A DNA stretch of 33,833 bases from Duncaniella sp. (GTDB lineage: Bacteria; Bacteroidota; Bacteroidia; Bacteroidales; Muribaculaceae). The DNA is taken from NCBI GenBank assembly GCA_022511285.1, contig JAFLRW010000003.1, positions 1-33,833 of the forward strand. The letters are read 5' to 3'. Shown piece by piece: positions 27,509 through 33,833 of this stretch; position 1 is the stretch's first letter; each line of letters opens with the position of its first letter. The translations under genes and the position numbers were made by a program. Under the pieces are notes generated by a model. It was not told the DNA's origin, searched no databases, and saw only the letters and a list, made by a program, of their open reading frames with translations.

Positions 27509-28894
27509 ATGTTTCAAAGGGGCAAATACGGACGCTTCATCCACCGAATTTACACTGCGGTCGACATCGTGGTGCTTAACCTGGTGTTTTTCGTAGTTGG
27601 ACTTTTCAATCCCGATGTTGGAGAGTTCCACTCTCGGATGGTGTGGTTGCTCCTCAACATAGCCTTCATTCCGGCAATGTTGTGGGTCAACGATGTCAAT
27701 CAGGAGCGTAACCTCCAGATGGATAGCTTGATGCGCCGTGTGCTTCTCGTCGTGGCAAGTCATCTCTTCTGTTTCATCACATTGCTCTATTTGATGGAGC
27801 TTGACAATGTCCGATGGCATGTTTTCGTGCAGCTTTATTGTGCGTTGGCGGTGGTGTTGCTTGTCTGGCGTTTGTCAGGACAGATGCTCCTCAAATATTA
27901 TCGCAGTAAAGGCGGAAATCAGAAGAAGGTGGTGATAATGGGGTGTGGTGTCACAGGTCGTCGCCTCTATGAGGAAATGGTGGCTGACATAGGTTTTGGC
28001 TACGAAGTGCAAGGTTTCTTCGACCTTTATTGTCCCCCGGATTTTCCGTATAAGCATCTGTATAAAGGGAATTTCTCTGAGTTTGAAGCTTTTGTAGAGG
28101 CAGAGGGCCCTGATGAATTGTATTATGCCGCTTCAGGTCAGGATGAGGAGCTGGTGCAGCTTGCTGTGCGAGTGTGTGACTCACATCTGATGAAATTCTA
28201 TTTTGTGCCACGTCTATCGCCATATCTTACCCGAGGTTTCAAGCAGGACCACATTGGCAGCGTCCTCGTGATGGCAGGACTCAATAATCCCTTGGAGAGT
28301 GCTGTTAACTCCACTCTCAAGAGGCTTTTTGATATTATATTTTCCCTTACATTTCTGATTCTATCCCCGGTGATATTCATTCCGGTTGCTATTGCCATCA
28401 AGCTGACATCTCCGGGCCCGGTTTTTTTCAAGCAGAAACGCACCGGATATAAGGGCAATGAATTTTGGTGCTACAAGTTTCGCACAATGCGTGTCAACGA
28501 TGATGCCGATATTGTCCAGGCAAGCAAGAATGATCCTCGAAAAACTCCTATAGGCGATTTCCTGCGCAAAACAAGTATCGACGAGTTGCCTCAGTTTTTC
28601 AATGTATTGCGTGGCGATATGTCAGTGGTGGGTCCTCGCCCGCATATGTTAAAACATACTGAGGACTATTCGCGACTAATCAGCGACTACATGGTGCGTC
28701 ATTTCATCAAGCCTGGCATCACAGGCTGGGCACAGGTCAGAGGATATCGAGGACAGACCGAGGAGCTTTGGCAGATGCAGAAGCGTGTGGAACACGATAT
28801 CTGGTATATTGAACACTGGAGTTTCCTTCTTGATATTAAGATTATTATCCGAACCATTATAAATGCGTTCTCCTCTGAGGAAAATGCCTATTGA
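27509..28894 (+). CDS. Undecaprenyl-phosphate sugar phosphotransferase (WcaJ-like, bacterial sugar transferase)
   Basis: 461 aa; N-terminal TMs and CoA-binding-like region (KVVIMGCGVTGRRLYEEM); C-terminal KRLFDIIFSLTFLILSPVIFIPVAIAIKLTSPGPVFFKQKRTGYKG..FWCYKFRTMRVN...TSIDELPQFFNVLRGDMSVVGPRPHM. Confidence 0.93.
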   Translation: MFQRGKYGRFIHRIYTAVDIVVLNLVFFVVGLFNPDVGEFHSRMVWLLLNIAFIPAMLWVNDVNQERNLQMDSLMRRVLLVVASHLFCFITLLYLMELDNVRWHVFVQLYCALAVVLLVWRLSGQMLLKYYRSKGGNQKKVVIMGCGVTGRRLYEEMVADIGFGYEVQGFFDLYCPPDFPYKHLYKGNFSEFEAFVEAEGPDELYYAASGQDEELVQLAVRVCDSHLMKFYFVPRLSPYLTRGFKQDHIGSVLVMAGLNNPLESAVNSTLKRLFDIIFSLTFLILSPVIFIPVAIAIKLTSPGPVFFKQKRTGYKGNEFWCYKFRTMRVNDDADIVQASKNDPRKTPIGDFLRKTSIDELPQFFNVLRGDMSVVGPRPHMLKHTEDYSRLISDYMVRHFIKPGITGWAQVRGYRGQTEELWQMQKRVEHDIWYIEHWSFLLDIKIIIRTIINAFSSEENAY

Positions 28895-31031
28895 GCAATA
28901 TGCTTGATTTAAAGGAAAAGGCCACGGCTCTTTTGAGCAGATTTTATGGCTTCAGTTCGTTTCGTCCCTTGCAGTTTGAGATTATCTCTGCAGCACTTTC
29001 CGGTCGCGACTCAGTGGTGCTGATGCCCACCGGTGGCGGTAAGTCTGTCTGCTATCAGATTCCGGCACTTATCGCCGACTTCGGAGTGGTGATAGTGGTG
29101 TCCCCTCTGATAGCTTTGATGAAAGACCAAGTGGATTCCCTTATTTCCAATGGCATCCCGGCGGCAGCGGTCAACTCTCAACAGCGAGAGGAGGACAACA
29201 AGCAGATTCTTATGCAGCTTGCCACAGGCCGCATCAAATTACTCTATATATCGCCGGAGCGACTGCTCGCTGAGATTGACCAATGGTCCCGTGAGCTTCC
29301 AATCACTCTTTTTGCCATTGACGAGGCTCACTGCATCTCTCAGTGGGGCCACGATTTCCGACCGGGCTACACTCAACTCTCAAAAATCAAAGAGATTTTT
29401 CCGCACGTGCCGGTGATGGCGCTTACCGCTACAGCCGATAAGTTGACGCGTGAGGATATAGCCCTGCAGCTGCGACTCAAGGACCCTCAACTCTTTGTCG
29501 GCTCGTTTGATCGCCCTAATATTTCGCTCAAGGTGATGGTTGATGCCGGGAAAACTCAGCGCATAAATCACATCTGCGCTATGATTGACCGTCATCGCTC
29601 TGACTCAGGTATAGTCTATTGCATATCTCGAAAAGGCGCTGAGGATATGGACCGGCAACTGCGGGCGCGCGGCTATCGCTCGGCGGTCTATCACGCCGGC
29701 CTTTCCGTGAGTGCCCGCACCTCTGCCCAAGATATGTTTATAAACGGCGATTTGCAGGTAATATGCGCCACTGTGGCGTTTGGAATGGGCATTGACAAAA
29801 GTAATATCCGTTGGGTGGTCCACAACAATATGCCGCGTAATATCGAGAGCTATTACCAAGAGATAGGCCGAGCCGGCCGGGATGGCGCGCCGGCTGAGAC
29901 TCTGATGTTTTATTCTTACGGTGACATAGCCACACTTCAGAGCTTTGTTGACGATAGCGGACAGAAAGTGATTAACGGAGAGAAGCTTTCCCGAAGGAGT
30001 ATGCCGAGGCTTCGCTCTGTCGACGTCGCATTCTTCTGAGCTATTTCAATGAGAGTATGGACCATGATTGTGGCAACTGTGATGTGTGCCTCAATCCTCC
30101 AAGTCGCTTTGATGGGACCATTGTCGTGCAGAAGGCTTTGAGCGCAGTGGTGCGTGTGAATGAAACTGCCGGTATCACAATGATTATCGACATCCTGCGC
30201 GGGGCCGCACGCCAAGAGCTGATGCTGCGCGGATATGATAAGATTAAGACCTATGGGTGTGGCAGAGATTTGAGTTTTGCAGAGTGGAATGCTTATATCA
30301 CTCAGATGATTCAACTCGGGCTCTTGGATATCGCATACAATGAGGGGAATCATCTGAAAATCACCTCCTATGGGCGAAATGTGCTGATGCATCGGCTTCC
30401 GGTGGAATTGGCTGTATTTGTGCCGTTTGACCGACGGACTGTTTCGCGTAGAGCTAAAGCATCCGCTGAAAAACAGGTCCTCAATCCGGCTGAGGTGCTG
30501 ATGGATAAGCTTAAGGAGGTGCGCCTTAAACTTGCACGGGAGGAGAAGGTGCCCCCATACCTTATTCTCACAGACAAAACGCTTCTTGAACTCGTGAGGC
30601 TTCAGCCTGTCACGATGGATGATTTCTCGACGGTCGAGGGCATAGGTGAGCGTAAGACTGTTCGCTATTGGCGACCCTTTGTCACTGCTATTCGAAAATC
30701 CAAAGGGTTGAAGGCTTCTGTCGGGTCAGGATTGTCGTCTGACGAGACTTTGCTGCTGCTCAAGGCCGGTTATAATATAGATGAAATAGCCGCTGAGAAA
30801 AATATTAAGCCGGTCACTGTGTATGGCCACATTGTGCAGCTTATCAACGAGGATAAGCTCTCAGACTTCTCATCAATAATCACACGCGAGCAGTATCTGC
30901 GAGTGATGCAGGTGGCTAAGGAGCACCCATCGGATGTTTACGATATCCTCACTCCTGAGATGCCGCGAGGGTTGCCGCGTGTGGCGTTGGCCATTAGCGA
31001 CTATCTACTTCGACATAAAGCTAACTCATAA
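28891..31031 (+). pseudogene. recQ: ATP-dependent DNA helicase RecQ, split by a single-base frameshift
   Basis: ORF 28891-30039 holds the helicase core (LMPTGGGKSVCYQIPAL, FAIDEAHCISQWGHDFRPGY, ...YYQEIGRAGRDG). It loses frame near 29990-30000. Frame 3 directly continues as KEYAEASLCRRRILLSYFNESMDHDCGNCDVC (RecQ zinc site), then RQC, HRDC and HTH regions to 31031. Confidence 0.88.
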
Positions 31032-31070
31032 GATGTTGTTTTCAAGGAAAATCCGCTGTCCCTTCATGGG

Positions 31071-31119
31071 GGAATAAAAAAACTTGCGAGCCTTCAGACT
31101 CGCAAGCTTTTTTTATTCC
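31071..31119. terminator. Bidirectional terminator between recQ and tRNA-Pro
   Basis: ggaataaaaaaacttgcgag / ctcgcaagctttttttattcc, near-perfect 20-bp stem (one bulged C) with A/T tracts on both sides. Confidence 0.85.
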
Positions 31120-31124
31120 TTTTG

Positions 31125-31198
31125 TCGGGGTGACTAGACTCGAACTAGCGACCTCACGCCCCCCAGACGCGTACTCTAACCAACTGAGCTACACCCCG
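31125..31198 (-). tRNA. tRNA-Pro (anticodon GGG)
   Basis: Reverse complement CGGGGTG TA GCTC AGTTGGTTA GAGT A CGCGT CTGGGGG GCGTG AGGTC GCTAG TTCGAGT CTAGT CACCCCG A folds as a cloverleaf; anticodon GGG; CCA not encoded. Confidence 0.93.
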
Positions 31199-31339
31199 AT
31201 TAGGATTTTTGGAGGATACAATAGAGATGTCTTTTTCTCTTTTGCGGTGCAAAGTTATGTACTTTTTTTATTATCTCCTAAGAATTCTGGCGTCATTAAC
31301 ATAAATTTAACAAATAGCTACAGGTGGAGTAGGTGATTG

Positions 31340-32464
31340 TTAATTTTTATTTAATTTTTTGCGTGCTTTTCTCCTTTCTTCTTGGATGATTCCCGGACGA
31401 ATGATGTATTCGTCGTAGTATGCCAAGAGCAGTGTGGTGAGTGGAATGGCGATAATCAATCCGACAAATCCGAGCAGTGTGCCCCATATAGAGAGGGATA
31501 GAAAGATGATGGCGGGATTCATACTCATTGCCTTGCCGATGATGCGTGGCGTGAGGATGAGGTCCTGGATGGCCTGCACTACAACGTAGACTATGATGGT
31601 CTGTCCGAATATCACCCAGAAACCTGTCTCGCTTCCGACGGAGCTGATTAGGCAGATGAGCGTCACAGGTATCAGGGATATTATCTGGAGGTAGGGCACC
31701 ATATTGAGCAAACCGATGAACATTCCCATCACAATAGCTAACGGCAGACCTATGATTAAAAAGCCGATGGAGAACAGCACTCCTACGATAAATGCTATCA
31801 GGGCTTGCCCGCGGAAGTAGCAGTTCATTGATTGTTTCACATCGTTCCCGATTTTGAAGACTATGCGCCGATATTTGGGCATTACCATGCGGCGGCAGTT
31901 GGATAATATTCGTTCATAATCTATCATTATGAAAATCACATATAACACCACCACACTCCAGCTCAATACGCTCAGCACAATCGAGATGCTTCCGGAAATG
32001 ACTGACCACGAAGCTGTCAGCGTCTCTTCGGCCATGCGTGTCCACTGTTCGCGAGTGAGCATTGAGGCGATATAATCAAAGTCTAAATTCCGTTGCACAA
32101 AGTCGATTACCGGTTGGGGGATATAATTGACCGTGTGGTGAACATCGGAGTAGTTCTTGAACATTGAGGCTGTCTGTGTGGCCTCGTTTATTATCATCGG
32201 CACTACTATATAACACACTGCGCTTATGAAAAACAGAAGTTCAAAAAGAGTGACAAACACGGCAATCACTCTCCCTTTGAGTTTGAGCAGGCTGCGGTTG
32301 AATTGCACAAAAGGCTCAAAAATATAGGCTATCAGACATCCCACCAAAAAAGGGAGCAACACACCGCGGAGGATATTGACAAGCCAGATTGCGCCGACAA
32401 TAATTGCGCAGTTTATTAGCAGCCGTACAGTGCTGTCTAAGTCGAAACGTTGACGAACAAGCAT
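31340..32464 (-). CDS. AI-2E family transporter (YdiK/PerM-like)
   Basis: 374 aa; FLVGCLIAYIFEPFVQ, GQALIAFIVGVLFSIGFLIIGLPLAIVMGMFIGLLNMVPYLQIIS, VQAIQDLILTPRIIGKAMSMNPAIIFLSLSIWGTLLGFVGLIIAIPLTTLL. Confidence 0.92.
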   Translation of the reverse strand: MLVRQRFDLDSTVRLLINCAIIVGAIWLVNILRGVLLPFLVGCLIAYIFEPFVQFNRSLLKLKGRVIAVFVTLFELLFFISAVCYIVVPMIINEATQTASMFKNYSDVHHTVNYIPQPVIDFVQRNLDFDYIASMLTREQWTRMAEETLTASWSVISGSISIVLSVLSWSVVVLYVIFIMIDYERILSNCRRMVMPKYRRIVFKIGNDVKQSMNCYFRGQALIAFIVGVLFSIGFLIIGLPLAIVMGMFIGLLNMVPYLQIISLIPVTLICLISSVGSETGFWVIFGQTIIVYVVVQAIQDLILTPRIIGKAMSMNPAIIFLSLSIWGTLLGFVGLIIAIPLTTLLLAYYDEYIIRPGIIQEERRKARKKLNKN

Positions 32465-32485
32465 ATTTAACAGGTAATTTTATCG

Positions 32486-32493
32486 CAAATTTA
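32486..32493 (-). promoter_or_regulatory. Putative -7 element for the AI-2E transporter gene
   Basis: Minus strand TAAATTTG (plus CAAATTTA) fits TAnnTTTG; 22 nt upstream of the ATG; -33 weak. Confidence 0.4.
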
Positions 32494-32526
32494 CTTCATT
32501 TATTCCTTATATAGATAATTTTTGCG

Positions 32527-32534
32527 TACTTTTG
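32527..32534 (+). promoter_or_regulatory. Putative -7 element for the MFS gene
   Basis: TACTTTTG fits TAnnTTTG; 45 nt upstream of the ATG at 32580; -33 weak. Confidence 0.45.
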
Positions 32535-32579
32535 TGGTCATAATTTTAAGAAAATATTATTCATCATTAGAATTTAGAA

Positions 32580-33833
32580 ATGGAAAAAGTAAATGAGACG
32601 GTAGTCGCTCCCGTGCGGCAGTTGCTTTCTGACAAGGCGTGGGCACGTTGGACGGTGCTTGTGCTTGTGGCATCAATGATGCTTTTTGCATATATGTTTG
32701 TCGATGTTATGTCGCCATTGCAGTCATTGGTGCAGACTCAGCGCGGGTGGTCGCCGGATGCGTTTGGTTATTATGCCGGAGCTGAGTATATCTTAAATGT
32801 GTTTGGCTTCTTGATTCTTGCGGGTATCATACTCGACAAGATGGGAATCCGATTCACCGGTGTGCTCTCGGCTTCTCTAATGGTGGCCGGAGCTTTCATC
32901 AAGCTTTATGCTTTGAGCGATATGTTCCAGGGTTCGAGTTTAGATCTTTGGCTCGGTTCGTGGTGGACTGTGATGCCTGGTAGCGCCAAGCTTTCGGCTC
33001 TCGGCTTTATGATATTCGGCTGTGGCTGCGAGATGGCGGGTATTACGGTGAGCAAGACTTTGGCAAAATGGTTTGAAGGTAAGGAGATGGCTCTTGCTAT
33101 GGGCTTGGAAATGGCTATTGCCCGTGTGGGTGTATTTGCTATTTTCTCTATCTCGCCTCGTCTGGCTGAATGGGGTGGGGACCACACTGTGGTTATTCCT
33201 GTGGCCTTCTGCTCTGCTCTGCTTTGTATCGGTCTGCTCAGCTATATAGTCTTTACATTTATGGATTCCAAGCTTGACAAGGAGATTGGCGCTGACAAGG
33301 CTGCTCTTGCTGCGGCAGACGATGAAGAGTTTAAGCTATCCGACGTTGGCGCTATCTTCGGCAGCCGCCTGTTTTGGATTATCGCTATGCTCTGTGTGCT
33401 TTATTATTCAGCCATCTTTCCTTTCCAGCGCTATGCGGCTAATATGCTTCAGTGTAACCTCGGCATCACAGAGACTCAGGCTGCTGACATTTTCCGTTGG
33501 TTTCCCATCGGCGCTGCGTGTCTCACACCCTTCCTTGGCTGGTTCCTTGATCACAAGGGCAAAGGTGCTACAATGCTCATCATTGGTGCTATTCTGATGA
33601 TTGTGTGTCATTTGACTTTTGCTTTCGTCGTGCCTGCTACAAAGAGTGAATTGATTACTTATTCGGCCATCGTGGTGCTTGGCATTTCGTTCTCTCTTGT
33701 GCCTGCAGCCCTTTGGCCTTCTGTTCCGAAAGTGATGGATAAGCGATTCCTCGGCAGTGCATACTCTCTGATTTTCTGGGTTCAGAATATCGGTCTTGCC
33801 CTCTTCCCGATTCTTATCGGCAAGGTTCTTGTA
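32580..33833 (+). CDS. MFS transporter, 3' end runs off the window
   Basis: Own translation from ATG 32580 (not in the ORF track, no stop in window): MEKVNETVVAPVRQLLSDKAWARWTVLVLVASMMLFAYMFVDVMSPLQSLVQTQRGWSPDAFGYYAGAEYILNVFGFLILAGIILDKMGIRFTGV...; multiple TM helices. Confidence 0.85.
   Translation, partial: MEKVNETVVAPVRQLLSDKAWARWTVLVLVASMMLFAYMFVDVMSPLQSLVQTQRGWSPDAFGYYAGAEYILNVFGFLILAGIILDKMGIRFTGVLSASLMVAGAFIKLYALSDMFQGSSLDLWLGSWWTVMPGSAKLSALGFMIFGCGCEMAGITVSKTLAKWFEGKEMALAMGLEMAIARVGVFAIFSISPRLAEWGGDHTVVIPVAFCSALLCIGLLSYIVFTFMDSKLDKEIGADKAALAAADDEEFKLSDVGAIFGSRLFWIIAMLCVLYYSAIFPFQRYAANMLQCNLGITETQAADIFRWFPIGAACLTPFLGWFLDHKGKGATMLIIGAILMIVCHLTFAFVVPATKSELITYSAIVVLGISFSLVPAALWPSVPKVMDKRFLGSAYSLIFWVQNIGLALFPILIGKVLV

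Noticed and set aside
29986-29999. Canonical -1 programmed frameshift in recQ
   Set aside because: TTTCCCG is present but out of phase with the zero-frame codons (CTT TCC CGA), so the standard X_XXY_YYZ rule fails. An indel is the simpler reading.
31130-31336. 68-aa plus ORF (MTRLELATSRPPDAYSNQ...)
   Set aside because: Overlaps tRNA-Pro in antisense; this is a well-known spurious translation of a tRNA reverse complement.

Overview
The window looks like Bacteroidales chromosome (Muribaculaceae/Bacteroides-like by protein style and by TTTG-N20-TAnnTTTG promoters). The taxon is inferred; no search was run.

Gene content, left to right:
- An edge-truncated PL11-type rhamnogalacturonan lyase.
- rluB-like pseudouridine synthase and asnS. 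The synthase has a long prion-like Y/Q/G/N/R-rich N-terminal domain.
- A cyclophilin-type PPIase.
- A seven-gene minus-strand type V (Mfa/FimA-like) fimbrial operon: DUF3575 - DUF3868/OmpA-like - Mfa1-like major subunit - frameshifted Mfa2/FimB-like anchor - two Cys-containing lipoprotein subunits - a thioredoxin-like protein.
- A small secreted protein coupled to topB.
- tpiA - SPOR protein - folE.
- A NatA/NatB-like ABC exporter divergent from an ECF sigma factor and a membrane protein.
- A DUF349 repeat protein, a WcaJ-like sugar-phosphate transferase, a frameshifted recQ, tRNA-Pro(GGG), an AI-2E family transporter and an edge-truncated MFS transporter.

Strongest new-looking signal: the sigma/ABC intergenic region carries two mirror-image ECF-type promoters. 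Both read TGAAAC-N16-CG(T/A)CTAAT, arranged around a perfect 10-bp inverted repeat. This suggests the sigma factor drives both itself and the divergent ABC transporter.

Also notable: a 16-bp hairpin with mutually exclusive alternative folds just after the major fimbrillin gene, a CTTAAC-motif cluster at the fimbrial operon promoter region, and two single-base frameshifts in otherwise intact genes (anchor subunit and recQ).
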